Shown: in pieces, positions 9,665-19,420 of the stretch
Layout of the letters: the number at the start of each line of letters is the position of its first letter
Numbering within the stretch: position 1 is the first letter of the stretch
Assembly: GCF_000026365.1 (NCBI RefSeq)
Contig: NC_012995.1
Span: 126,501-190,500 of the forward strand
DNA from: Zygosaccharomyces rouxii
Lineage: Eukaryota; Ascomycota; Saccharomycetes; Saccharomycetales; Saccharomycetaceae
DNA: 64,000 nucleotides
Direction of reading: 5' to 3'
Notes under the pieces: generated by a model
Seen by the model: the letters and a program-made list of their open reading frames with translations, nothing else
Told to the model about the DNA's origin: nothing
The model's database searches: none
Translations under genes and position numbers: made by a program

Positions 9665-10555
9665 TTAGTTTATGTATCCTATGACGTATAAGAGATTAAT
9701 CATTGATTCTGTGTTAAGTTTGCATGGCGCTAGTTGTTGTACTTTGGGTTTGGCGTGCCAGGCGACTCCGTATCCTGCAGCCGCCATTGCTGGGAGATCG
9801 TTACCACCATCGCCCACCATCATACTGTCTTGAGGATCAATTCCGTACTGCTCACACAAGGATCTTAGTGTTTCTGCTTTGCAATTGCCATCAACTACGG
9901 GTCCTCTGGTAGTACCTGTAAGTTTACCGTCTTGAGTCTCAAGATTGTTAGCTCTTGCGTAATCAAGATGTAGTTTATCCTTGATGTACTCTGCAAATGG
10001 TGTAAAGCCACCACTTAGCACTGCCAGTTTTACACCATGTGCCTTTAGCGATTCACATAGTTCTGGCACACCCTTGGTAACCTGTAGTCTTGGCTTGATA
10101 GCATCGTAAAGCGGATCGATTTCAAGACCTTTCAAGAGCGAGACTCTTTCCTGTAGCGATTGGGCGAAGTCTAGTTCACCATTCATAGCACGATTGGTGA
10201 TCTCAGCGACTTGTGGCTCTACGTTGGCGTAGGATGCAATCATTTCGATAACTTCTTGGTATATAAGTGTTGAATCCATATCGAATACGACCAATTTCTT
10301 TTGACGGTGAGAATCGTTGCGTTGTACAATAATGTCGATTTGATTTTGAGAATCTATTAGGGGATCTAGTGCCCTCTTAACGCTGGACCAGTCTGAATCC
10401 ACAGTAAAAGTAACGTCTACTACATGTGGTGCCAATCTCTTGGTGGAAAGTTCACTCTTCGAGAAAACTGACTCTAGTTCATGGTTTAAGTGCTTCACTT
10501 GAGCCTCATCCAGCTGAGCAGAGTGGGAAATGTAGGTGACGACGAATTCTGACAT
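9665..10555 (-). CDS. SER2: Phosphoserine phosphatase
   Basis: HAD-superfamily enzyme for the last step of serine synthesis, phosphoserine to serine plus phosphate. The 296 residues compare with about 309 in S. cerevisiae. Seen: the nucleophile motif FDMDST with Asp92 and Asp94, the HAD motif II Ser in LSGGFTPF, and the magnesium-binding GDGGNDLPA near the C-terminus. The N-terminal ~80 residues form the extra domain usual in the yeast enzyme. It lies tail to tail with thioredoxin, as in YGR208W/YGR209C. The ATG at 10555 is the only sensible start. Confidence 0.95.
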   Translation of the reverse strand: MSEFVVTYISHSAQLDEAQVKHLNHELESVFSKSELSTKRLAPHVVDVTFTVDSDWSSVKRALDPLIDSQNQIDIIVQRNDSHRQKKLVVFDMDSTLIYQEVIEMIASYANVEPQVAEITNRAMNGELDFAQSLQERVSLLKGLEIDPLYDAIKPRLQVTKGVPELCESLKAHGVKLAVLSGGFTPFAEYIKDKLHLDYARANNLETQDGKLTGTTRGPVVDGNCKAETLRSLCEQYGIDPQDSMMVGDGGNDLPAMAAAGYGVAWHAKPKVQQLAPCKLNTESMINLLYVIGYIN

Positions 10556-10910
10556 GCTTGGATCTTTTTGACTGAATCGAATTGGTGAAAAGTTCTCGAC
10601 AACAACAAGCTTGACAATTTTTCAGTTAACCACATCTTAATCATCACTGCACGTGAACACTTGGCCTTCCTTTAGATGGCTTTGGTTGATTCCATCTGTT
10701 TATCATGAATTGGTTCCCCTTGGTACTTCGACGTCAGGTCATGTTGGTCCCAAGTTTTGTTCACGATCCAACAGATCAACCTTTAACATGTATACCTTGT
10801 TAGTTGTCAAAGACCGAAGTTCACTAACTAAACAATAAATACTACAAATTAACTACAACTTCCAATTTAAACATAGGTAGGAAGGCAATCGAAAGGTCAG
10901 CATTAGTCTC
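10556..10910. promoter_or_regulatory. Divergent promoter region, SER2 / YIP1
   Basis: A 355-base spacer with one CACGTG (Cbf1-type E-box) at 10650-10655. No Gcn4 TGACTC site was found. No gene seen. Confidence 0.5.
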
Positions 10911-11645
10911 ATGTCGTATTATCAAAACCCTAAGGGTAGTTCAGGCTTCTACCAGCCATCAAGCCAATTCGCGTTCCCACAAGGGTCCATGTCATTTCAA
11001 GGTGCGTCTTCCACAAGTGCGAATGGTGCTGATTCATTAGGTATCAGTCCTGATCCATTACCATCTGGCTTATTCAATGCATTATCAACAAAGGGATATC
11101 CTCATGAACCCCCTCTTTTAGAAGAAATTGGTATTAATTTTGCTCATGTTATTACGAAGACAAGAATCGTTTGTAATCCTGTTAGCTCCAGAAACATTTT
11201 ATCCGATGAAATTTTAGGTGATTCAGATTTGGCAGGTCCACTAATTTTCTTCTTACTATTTGGATTGTTTTTACTGTTGGCTGGTAAAGTTCATTTTGGT
11301 TACATATACGGTGTAGCTCTATTCGGTACGGTCTCACTACACAATTTATCCAAATTCATGGGCAATAACGAATCTGGTTCACCTGCTAAATTACAATTTT
11401 TCAACACTGCATCTGTTCTTGGTTATTGTTTCTTACCATTGTGCTTTTTATCGCTAATTGGTGTCTTTTTAAGTTTGGATAATACTTTGGGTTATGCTCT
11501 AGGTGCCATATTCGTGGCTTGGAGTACTTGGTCATCATCAGCATTTTTCAATTCTCTTTTACAACTCCATGATGCTAGAGCTTTAATTGCTTACCCACTA
11601 CTCATTTTTTACACAGTCTTTGCCCTAATGGCTATCTTTGTATAA
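10911..11645 (+). CDS. YIP1: Yip1 family Golgi membrane protein
   Basis: A 244-residue orthologue of S. cerevisiae Yip1 (YGR172C, about 248 aa), a Golgi/ER membrane protein that binds prenylated Rab GTPases (Ypt1, Ypt31) and is needed for COPII vesicle budding and fusion. Seen: a polar, Ser/Gln/Pro-rich cytosolic N-terminal ~100 residues, the conserved PPLLEEIGINF segment, and then about five hydrophobic membrane segments from residue 105 to the C-terminus. It runs into MSM1 on the same strand after an 86-base gap. Confidence 0.95.
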   Translation: MSYYQNPKGSSGFYQPSSQFAFPQGSMSFQGASSTSANGADSLGISPDPLPSGLFNALSTKGYPHEPPLLEEIGINFAHVITKTRIVCNPVSSRNILSDEILGDSDLAGPLIFFLLFGLFLLLAGKVHFGYIYGVALFGTVSLHNLSKFMGNNESGSPAKLQFFNTASVLGYCFLPLCFLSLIGVFLSLDNTLGYALGAIFVAWSTWSSSAFFNSLLQLHDARALIAYPLLIFYTVFALMAIFV

Positions 11646-11731
11646 ATCTACACAACTTTTAACTTACTATTATGCACATAGAATTGAACAGTAAACTAAC
11701 CTCGAAGTCGAGTTAAGTGGAAAGCGCGAGA

Positions 11732-13390
11732 ATGCTTCTTCGCAGGTGTTTGATCCAACGTCGATTGGTATCTCATGTAACTACACCAATCTTTTATCCC
11801 AACGCTAAACCACATCTGGGCCATCTTTACTCAAGTTTAATATGCGATGTCTTCCACAGGTGGAAAACACTACAAGGTGAAGAAAATCTGTTTACCACAG
11901 GTACTGATGAACATGGTCTGAAGATTCAATTGGCAAGTGAGAGGAACGGTTTTCAGAATCCCAAACAGTTTGTAGATAAACTTTATGATGATTTCATTAC
12001 GTTAGACAAGGCCTTCAACGTTAACTTTACCAGGTTTATAAGAACTACGGACACAGACCATATTAATAATGTGAGGAAACTTTGGAACTTGTGTGACAAG
12101 AATGGCTTCATCTATCAAGGCGAGCACAAAGGCTGGTACTCCATTTCTGATGAGACTTTCTATCCAGAATCTAAAGTCATTGAAGATCCCGTTAATACTG
12201 GCAAATATCTAAATACAGAGACTAATAACGAGGTAGTTTACCATTCTGAAAAAAATCATTTCTTCAAATTATCACACTTCAATGATCAGCTAATTGATTA
12301 CATCGAGTCGAATCCTCAATTCATTTATCCTGAAGTTAAAAGAGTGCAAATTTTGAATGAACTGCGTAACAATCGTTTGCAAGATTTATCAATCTCAAGA
12401 CCTTCATTTCGTCTCAAATGGGGAATTGATGTACCTGGAGATCCATCTCAGAAAATGTACGTATGGTTCGATGCTCTTTGTAACTATTTGACCTCCATTG
12501 GTGGTATCGATGCAATTATGAATAATGAACCACACACCAAATTACTTCACACTAGGAAAGAGATTCAAAGTCCGAGGGACTGGTGGAGTAATACGACACA
12601 TGTCATCGGTAAGGATATCATTAGATTTCATACGATATATTGGCCCAGTTTCCTCATGGCGGCAGGATTGCCGCTACCGAGGCAAGTGGTAGTTCATAGC
12701 CACTGGATTTGTAACGGCATGAAGATGTCCAAAAGCTTGGGTAATGTAGTTGATCCTCTGTTGATGAAAAAGCATTACGGCGAAGATCCCATGAGGTGGT
12801 TTCTACTGGAAAATTCTCAATTGGAGGAAGATGGTGATTTCCAAGAGAGTAAATTGTTTTCATTGACTGAAATGTTTGCATCTAAATGGGGGAATCTGGT
12901 CAACAGATGCTGTGGCCCTAAATTCAATTTACAACGTGCTGTTCAGTTCTATTCAGATGGGAGGAACCCATTGCTTGTCAACGACGATAACTTACAAGCT
13001 GAGGTTAATAATTTAGTCAAGAAACTGAGTAACATCCCTATTTCAATGGACAAAAAGATGAACAACTTCCAAACTGCCTCTGCATTAAGAGACGTATGGT
13101 CTATTATAAATGATACAAATGCCTTTATGCAAAACGCTGAACCATGGACCAAAGGCCCAGCGGAACAAGATGCTATCATCTTTCTCTGTATGGAAACTTC
13201 TCGTATTTTGTCCATCTTGTGCCAACCGATAATACCTGATTTAGCGGCAAAGTTGTTAGATCGTATCGATGTTGAGAAGGATAATAGAACAACAGATTTT
13301 TCACGTATCGGTGCAGACACCACATATGGTGTAGGTTCCAACGTGAAAGGCCGTACAGTACCCATCAAAAGAGTAACGAAAAGAACATAA
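11732..13390 (+). CDS. MSM1: Mitochondrial methionyl-tRNA synthetase
   Basis: Class I synthetase that charges mitochondrial tRNA-Met. The HIGH-type motif is HLGH at residues 28-31 and the KMSKS motif is exact in GMKMSKSLGN. The short Arg-rich N-terminus (MLLRRCLIQRRL) suits mitochondrial import. The 552 residues compare with about 575 in S. cerevisiae. The open frame extends five codons upstream with a GTG, but the first ATG is at 11732. The gene converges on POL31 with only 33 bases between stops, so the transcripts probably overlap. The YIP1-MSM1-PSD2 linkage is conserved (YGR170-172). Confidence 0.95.
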   Translation: MLLRRCLIQRRLVSHVTTPIFYPNAKPHLGHLYSSLICDVFHRWKTLQGEENLFTTGTDEHGLKIQLASERNGFQNPKQFVDKLYDDFITLDKAFNVNFTRFIRTTDTDHINNVRKLWNLCDKNGFIYQGEHKGWYSISDETFYPESKVIEDPVNTGKYLNTETNNEVVYHSEKNHFFKLSHFNDQLIDYIESNPQFIYPEVKRVQILNELRNNRLQDLSISRPSFRLKWGIDVPGDPSQKMYVWFDALCNYLTSIGGIDAIMNNEPHTKLLHTRKEIQSPRDWWSNTTHVIGKDIIRFHTIYWPSFLMAAGLPLPRQVVVHSHWICNGMKMSKSLGNVVDPLLMKKHYGEDPMRWFLLENSQLEEDGDFQESKLFSLTEMFASKWGNLVNRCCGPKFNLQRAVQFYSDGRNPLLVNDDNLQAEVNNLVKKLSNIPISMDKKMNNFQTASALRDVWSIINDTNAFMQNAEPWTKGPAEQDAIIFLCMETSRILSILCQPIIPDLAAKLLDRIDVEKDNRTTDFSRIGADTTYGVGSNVKGRTVPIKRVTKRT

Positions 13391-13423
13391 TAAATATTAT
13401 TAATTACCTGTAAATATTCCACA

Positions 13424-14906
13424 TTATAATTCGATGTTCACGATTTCTGTTTCTAACGTTTTAATGTCTAATAACACAATTTTTCCTGTACTACTGAATT
13501 CCGGTACAGATATCATTTTTATTCTTCTTCCCTTAAGATCTAATTCTCTTGTACCAAAATCTGGTTGGTTCCCCACAGCATATATGTGTGGCCATTCAGC
13601 GAGTAAAAAGGGATCATCATCCTTGTAAGGATAAGTCCAAAGAGTGTCAGGTGCAGTAGGCGCTAAGTTTTGCCATTTCATAGTACATTCCATTAAGTCT
13701 AACCGATGATCAACGGTGTCCTCCAATTGAGAGTCTTCAGACTTTCCATCCTCTTGATAAGGAATAATGTACTTACAAATATCATTGATGTTTTGTCCTG
13801 CTATCGCTAATAATTTAAGCCCTTCAAAAGTGAAACAGTAAGGATTGGTAACCACGTTGAAAAGTTGTTTGTTGACTTCTTCAAAAAGTGGTCTCAAAGA
13901 ATCTCTAAACAGGGCTTTATGCAATGGTTGTTGAGGTAACGATTTATCTGTAGGATCTTTCATACCGGGCATGAGATCAATGGGTATTGATTGCAAAATA
14001 TTGCTTAAAAATTTACCCAGTTCTTCCAAACAATTTATCATATCACCAGGGCCTTTTTCGTCAACTTTAGCATCCACTGAATCTCCTAAAATAACCAATT
14101 TGCCAATATTTATTATTTCATCATCATTGCATATTCTACCCAGTAGAAATTCTTGCAGAAGTTGTAGTTTCAAGAGACGACCTGGAGAGGTTGAATTTAA
14201 ATTAAGGCCTGATATCAATGCAATTTTCCTATTATCATGTTTATCATGTTTTGGTAGAGGTGACTGAGGCAATGGCGTGGGATAACAAATATCTAAAACT
14301 TGAAAGGTACCAGCTTCAGCTTCCATCCCCAGCACTCCGATCACTGTCCCTGTGACAAACGGAGTCTTACTGATGTAGTCACCCACAAGAAGAACTCTAC
14401 CGCTTTCATCTTCAAGCATTACTTCATCAGTACCTTCTACATCCGTATAACTCTTGGTAAGGTCTGGAGCCCCATAGGTGTCATTGATCACCTCTTCCAA
14501 GATATTTGGTTTATATTTCATTTCACAGTAAATGCTACCAATGGCCCAGCATGGTTGACCAGCCTGAATATCCAATACTTTCTGCTTCATTACAACAGGT
14601 TCTCCATTAAGTTTAAAATCATCATTCCATCTCTCTATACACTCTTTCCTAACGCGATTCTTCATCGTCCTCAATCTGTGCTCATACATGTGATAGTATT
14701 GAGCATTGTAGTTTCTGGAACCTGTTGGCAATGCGAATGGATTTACATCTTCTTCCCTCTCTTCTACTGAGATCCTCTTTTGAGCCTTGGGGTCATCTGG
14801 GCGCTTTTCACTTCAATTAAAAGTTAGATGTTAGTACTCATTCTGACCCGATTGACACTCGATTATCAAACACAACATACTTAAACTTCTGGAGAAGTGC
14901 ATCCAT
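13424..14906 (-). CDS. POL31: DNA polymerase delta subunit Pol31, two exons
   Basis: Essential B-subunit of DNA polymerase delta (also found with Pol zeta), a non-catalytic phosphodiesterase-fold scaffold between Pol3 and Pol32. The coding sequence is complement(join(13424..14810,14881..14906)), 470 residues against about 487 in S. cerevisiae. Exon 1 (26 bases) encodes MDALLQKF plus two bases; splicing completes Asn9 and continues NEKRPDDPK, closely matching the yeast N-terminus MDALLTKFNEDR. Without the intron the frame has no plausible ATG at its start. Highly conserved blocks are GDYISKTPFVTG, YGAPDLTKSY and VSPEFSSTG-like VPEFSSTG near the C-terminus. The fit of both exons to the known N-terminus makes the model strong. 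Confidence 0.93.
14811..14880 (-). other. POL31: POL31 intron (70 nt)
   Basis: On the minus strand the 5' splice site is GTATGT (14880-14875), the branch site is a perfect TACTAAC (14836-14830), and the 3' splice site is AAG ending at 14811. Splicing restores the reading frame and the conserved N-terminus. Confidence 0.92.
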
Positions 14907-15230
14907 GATCTAATTCAAACCACAAATGCTTATAACTTGTGTTCTTTTTTTTGTTCTTTATGCTAGTTGAAGTTGCTGAAACTTTTGAAATCTAAGTCTT
15001 CTTAACGCGGAGGCACCTCATCTCATTTCAAGGCATAGTAATAGAAGAGAATAAAAAAAAAAAAAAATATAAAATTGAAGAACTAGTAATACAAATTCTT
15101 TCCAACCTATATGCTGAATTCTATTAAATAAATTATGCAATCTGATATCTCGCAAATATTTACATGCAAGATTTTAAATGCCATTATCATCACTATCATT
15201 ATTATTATTTCCAGTGGGTATTGAGCATTA
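14907..15230. other. Intergenic, POL31 promoter / PSD2 3' flank
   Basis: AT-rich spacer with CTCATCTCATTT at 15017-15028 and an A-run near 15053-15067. No gene seen. Confidence 0.6.
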
Positions 15231-18200
15231 TCAACCGCTAGAAGGAAATGTAGACGATGACGAATTTTCTACGAGGTAGCCCTCATTTGTATGATTACCA
15301 CCTACTTCCTCTGAGACTATCTCAGGTTTACCGTATTGTTTTGTAACAAAATTTTCCAATGCACGATATTGCCAAGATAATCTGCCCAAAATATCTGCAT
15401 TTTCATGTTTGATGCTAATTTTCCTTTTGACACTTTCAATTTGCTCAGGATCCTCTAGCTTCACACGTTCTCTCTTGTACTCGCTGATATCTGGAGTATG
15501 ACCTACACTCATTCCAACCTTGACCAAAGTTTCGATACCATCCACTGAGTTTTTAGATAGATCAGAGTCAAATAAAATTTTATCAGAGGGTATGACAACA
15601 ATGACTGTAGAGCCTCCAAATTTGAAATAGCCCAATTCCTGACCTCTAGCAATGGTATCACCTTCTTTGCAAGTAAGCACGATTGATCCTACCATCATAG
15701 CACCAATTGGAATGCACAATAAAGTACCAAATTCCGGTGACTCAATTGGGATTATGACCCTGACATTTTCACAAAAGACATCTAACGAACTGCGGACCGC
15801 CATAGGATTAACCGTGTAGTATTCTCCATTTATGTAGATCGGCCTTCCGATAGTACCACTGCATGGGGAATGGAATCTGTGATAATCCTGCGGAGCCAGT
15901 CTGAAAACTGCAAGGCTACATGCTCTATCATTAAACAGTTCAGGGGCATACCCCCCCGTGAGTCTGGGTATAGTAAAATTCGATCCCTTTATCCATATTT
16001 CCTTTGATTGATGCACACTGGAGAATACAGTACATCTAGAGTCTGCTGACGATACAAATATCTTGGAAGTATCACCTTCTGGAATCCGAGTGCCAGGTTT
16101 TAATTTCCTATAGAAGAATTCATTAAAGGTCTTGTAATTCGCATTTTCACACTCTGACATGTTCAAAGAATGATACTTAATAAAAGACTCAATTTGCTTG
16201 ACAGATGATGGATCATCAAATTTTTTGCCCTGCCGGATGGAAAGTGTCTTCAACAATTGCCTAAAATTCTTCGATTGTTTGCCCTTACCATTGTAAATGA
16301 TTCTCATACCAAGTTTAACATGAGCGCTAATTTTCTCTTCAAGAATAATACCGGTCTCTCTATCTTGCACAAGAATATTTGCATTATTGGAACCCAATGC
16401 ATATTTCCCATACGTCAGTTTGATGAGAATCTTGGAGTACCACCTTTTAGAGGCAAAATCCGAAGAAACATAGGAAGGTTTCAATAACTTGTACTTTCGT
16501 TCATACGAGCAAACTGCAAAATGAGTGATTAAATCATTCTCCACAACCAATTTAGACTTCATGGTATTTCTGGTTGGTTTACAGGATTTAGCGCAACATG
16601 GACATTTCCAAACGTTTTTAAACCCTGAAGATTGATTCCATTTCTGTAAATATTCTATCAGTTCATCCTTTGTGATACATTCGCCGCTCCAAGGTGATCT
16701 TTTGAAATGTTTAAAGAAATCACATACCTCCTCAGTAGTGAAAGACCCAATCCTATCTAAATAGAAAGACAATTGAGCAATGTCGAACTTCTCTAATCCA
16801 GTCCCCATGTTAACGGCATTTTTCCAGAAGAATTCCTTTAAGCGAGCGTAAGGTAAGAACTTCATCTTTACCAAAAGCTTTGGAGACCGATCATTCAGAT
16901 TAGCCTTCATAGTTTGAAGTGGCAATTCGAGCGGTACCCAGTCCCCATCTGGACCACGTTGGGAATCCATCATTTCTGACCAGGAAAGATGACAGCGGGC
17001 TACTTTATCGTTATATGAAAATGCATCTTTATCCATTACGTTGAAATGGAATCCAAAGTGGGTCTCGTTTGGAAACACTTCAAATGCAGCACATTCGTTA
17101 AAGATGGGATTCAAAGTGTGCTTCCTCCATGATGTCTTGAACACTCTTCTACCAAATACTGCAATCACAAAGGGGTCCATATCGTATTTCCTTCTCGAAA
17201 CTTTTGTCTTGGAACAGGGTAAATCCTTTATACTTTGAATCTCCATAAATACTATACCAGCGGCATGTTGTTTCTTTGAAAGCTTGTAATTGGCCCAGTT
17301 AGACAAGTAAATCTGCTTAAACTTACGATTATGATTTCTTTTCTTTCTCAAATTTGTAAGACGGTTTCCCGATTTCTTAACCGTAATATCAGCCGTATTA
17401 TCATCTTCATCTTCGCTATATTCATCAATGGTGTCAGACAATTCTTCTGGTTCGTCCTCGAAAGCATCGTCCGGCGTGGAATCCTTTGTTTCATTACTTC
17501 CGCCACCTGCACCACCACCACCAAATCCTAGTGTGCTCATTGAAGGTGGCACAGATGCCTCTTCAGGTCGAACGACTTCGTACTCATCTAATGCCGAAAC
17601 CATTGATGAAAGGCCCACACTATCAGCATCAAAAGCCACATCATCACTATCATGAGACTGGAGTGCCGCCAAAAGTTCATAATCGGAGTCAAAATCACCT
17701 ACACCATCCTCATCCGAATAATCTACGTAAGAATCAAACCCATCATCCTCATCATCCACGTACTTTGGCCCTGGATATTTTTCCAGATCAGAAGCAGATC
17801 CACTGGCTTGTTTATTGCTGATACCACCGATAGCGTTGTTGGATTTTTTCAGAGTCTTTTGATACCTGAGATCAGCCGATAAACTGTTCTTCCACTGATT
17901 GTATGCTTGACCCAAATTATCCTGTTTCTGCAAAGTCACCAGATGAAATCCCAATTCCACTTGGCCACAAGATTCATCGATCTTACCACTCGTATGCCTT
18001 CTCCTGTCATAAATTTTGTACCAAGTAGGCGGTATGACAAATTCTGCTTGTGCAGATTCATCATGGTTTTTGAAAAGATCTAACACCGATAACTTAGCCT
18101 CTCCAACGTAAAGATATTTCCTTTGTCTAGGGAGTTTTACATCGTTAGTACTACTGGTGCTGTATTCTTGACTGCTACTAACACCAGCAGAGCTACCACG

Positions 18201-18560
18201 ACCGGATACACCACTCAATCGGCTTTCACCCTTTACCGCCTCCCGAGAGCTATAGTCACCACCGCCAACATCTTGAGTCAATGCACTACTAGGCGGCAGT
18301 TCATCATATATGATAATGCGAACCCATTCAGACGTGGGCTTCGTTGGTAGTTTAATCTTTAACTCTTGGTTCCATTTAGTACCACGATACTTCAATTTAC
18401 CAGTTCTCATACTGTTAAAGGTATTCGTAGTCACTAGACATACGGGATGACATTCGAAATCTCTGAAGAGATCAACCTCCTTGACCTGTATCACATTAAC
18501 CTTTAGAGCCAACCTAGGTTTAGTGTATAATTTCTTCTTTCTCCCCTTTATAAATACCAT
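15231..18560 (-). CDS. PSD2: Phosphatidylserine decarboxylase 2 (Golgi/endosome)
   Basis: Converts phosphatidylserine to phosphatidylethanolamine in the Golgi/endosome system. 1109 residues against about 1138 in S. cerevisiae Psd2 (YGR170W). Seen: an N-terminal C2-like region, an acidic low-complexity stretch (about residues 250-400, many Asp/Glu/Ser), a second C2 domain (about 430-560), an EF-hand-like region, a CPCC...C cysteine cluster, and the C-terminal decarboxylase domain. The self-cleavage motif GGST at residues 982-985 makes the pyruvoyl group from its Ser. The ATG at 18560 starts a basic N-terminus. Neighbours POL31 and a small membrane protein gene are on the same strand. Confidence 0.95.
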   Translation of the reverse strand: MVFIKGRKKKLYTKPRLALKVNVIQVKEVDLFRDFECHPVCLVTTNTFNSMRTGKLKYRGTKWNQELKIKLPTKPTSEWVRIIIYDELPPSSALTQDVGGGDYSSREAVKGESRLSGVSGRGSSAGVSSSQEYSTSSTNDVKLPRQRKYLYVGEAKLSVLDLFKNHDESAQAEFVIPPTWYKIYDRRRHTSGKIDESCGQVELGFHLVTLQKQDNLGQAYNQWKNSLSADLRYQKTLKKSNNAIGGISNKQASGSASDLEKYPGPKYVDDEDDGFDSYVDYSDEDGVGDFDSDYELLAALQSHDSDDVAFDADSVGLSSMVSALDEYEVVRPEEASVPPSMSTLGFGGGGAGGGSNETKDSTPDDAFEDEPEELSDTIDEYSEDEDDNTADITVKKSGNRLTNLRKKRNHNRKFKQIYLSNWANYKLSKKQHAAGIVFMEIQSIKDLPCSKTKVSRRKYDMDPFVIAVFGRRVFKTSWRKHTLNPIFNECAAFEVFPNETHFGFHFNVMDKDAFSYNDKVARCHLSWSEMMDSQRGPDGDWVPLELPLQTMKANLNDRSPKLLVKMKFLPYARLKEFFWKNAVNMGTGLEKFDIAQLSFYLDRIGSFTTEEVCDFFKHFKRSPWSGECITKDELIEYLQKWNQSSGFKNVWKCPCCAKSCKPTRNTMKSKLVVENDLITHFAVCSYERKYKLLKPSYVSSDFASKRWYSKILIKLTYGKYALGSNNANILVQDRETGIILEEKISAHVKLGMRIIYNGKGKQSKNFRQLLKTLSIRQGKKFDDPSSVKQIESFIKYHSLNMSECENANYKTFNEFFYRKLKPGTRIPEGDTSKIFVSSADSRCTVFSSVHQSKEIWIKGSNFTIPRLTGGYAPELFNDRACSLAVFRLAPQDYHRFHSPCSGTIGRPIYINGEYYTVNPMAVRSSLDVFCENVRVIIPIESPEFGTLLCIPIGAMMVGSIVLTCKEGDTIARGQELGYFKFGGSTVIVVIPSDKILFDSDLSKNSVDGIETLVKVGMSVGHTPDISEYKRERVKLEDPEQIESVKRKISIKHENADILGRLSWQYRALENFVTKQYGKPEIVSEEVGGNHTNEGYLVENSSSSTFPSSG

Positions 18561-18622
18561 ATTACTGCCAGAATTATTACTAAAATTATTGAAATGTTGT
18601 GTTGATTAATCAAAGTATAATG

Positions 18623-18892
18623 TTAGCCTAAAGGGAGGTTAGGCCCAAAAGAAGCTAGAGCAGCCTGGAATATGTTCAAATATCTTGCTGGTTCTTCGTC
18701 AAGAAGAAATGAGGTTTCGTAACGATCCTTTAAGAATTTCTTCTTCTGATGCAGTTCATAACGTGAAATATAGTTAAACAAGTGATAAACATTGGATGCC
18801 AAGAAAAAAATAAGCACTATGGGGACAAAATGAAAGAAAGTAAGAAATAGCGATGAGGCTGGCTCATGAATCCTAGGACTTGATGCACTCAT
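18623..18892 (-). CDS. Small single-pass membrane protein, unrecognised
   Basis: An 89-residue frame starting at a true ATG (18892). Residues about 14-36 form one hydrophobic stretch (LFLTFFHFVPIVLIFFLA and following), followed by a basic segment (HQKKKFLKDRYE) and a neutral tail ending FGPNLPLG. That is a plausible tail-in-cytosol membrane protein. It lies 62 bases upstream of the PSD2 ATG on the same strand, so it would need a short shared spacer. I do not recognise a homologue. The good start, complete membrane segment and compact position favour a real gene, but a chance frame is possible. Confidence 0.5.
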   Translation of the reverse strand: MSASSPRIHEPASSLFLTFFHFVPIVLIFFLASNVYHLFNYISRYELHQKKKFLKDRYETSFLLDEEPARYLNIFQAALASFGPNLPLG

Positions 18893-19420
18893 GCCTAATG
18901 ATGCTTACTCATATTGTGAGGTATTTGATACCGTAGAGAACTTTAAGATCTGTGCACGATTGAAGTTTCTAGAACGTGTCGATTCAGGTTCATCGGCTTC
19001 TGTAACATGAATTATGAGGGCAGACACCATAAGAAGTATTTAAAACTAATTGATCTGTGATGCTGACATGATTCGTGATAATAAGGATACATAGCCTTGC
19101 ATTTCTTGCCACACTTTCCTATTGAATCGAAAGTATGTGAGAAAGAAGTACTCTCGCTTGGAAAGGCCATTAACAAGAGACTGAAGGTACAGAGTCAATG
19201 AAATACATGACGTTGGTGATCTGAGAATCGAGGATTGTATCAGAATGTTAAGTCCGTCACATTTCTGCTACCACAGCCTTAACTTTGTGCTTTAAGGTAT
19301 TATCATTTATGTCATCATTATCATCATAACCATCATCGATCGAAGTGAAAAAGTACGTGCTCTCAAGTATACATAACAATAACCTAAATAAAAGACAAGA
19401 ATCCCATATCTCTCACCGCA
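18893..19420. other. Intergenic, RQT4 upstream region
   Basis: A 528-base spacer with short ATC/ATT-rich stretches (about 19300-19340). No recognised gene or motif. Confidence 0.5.
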
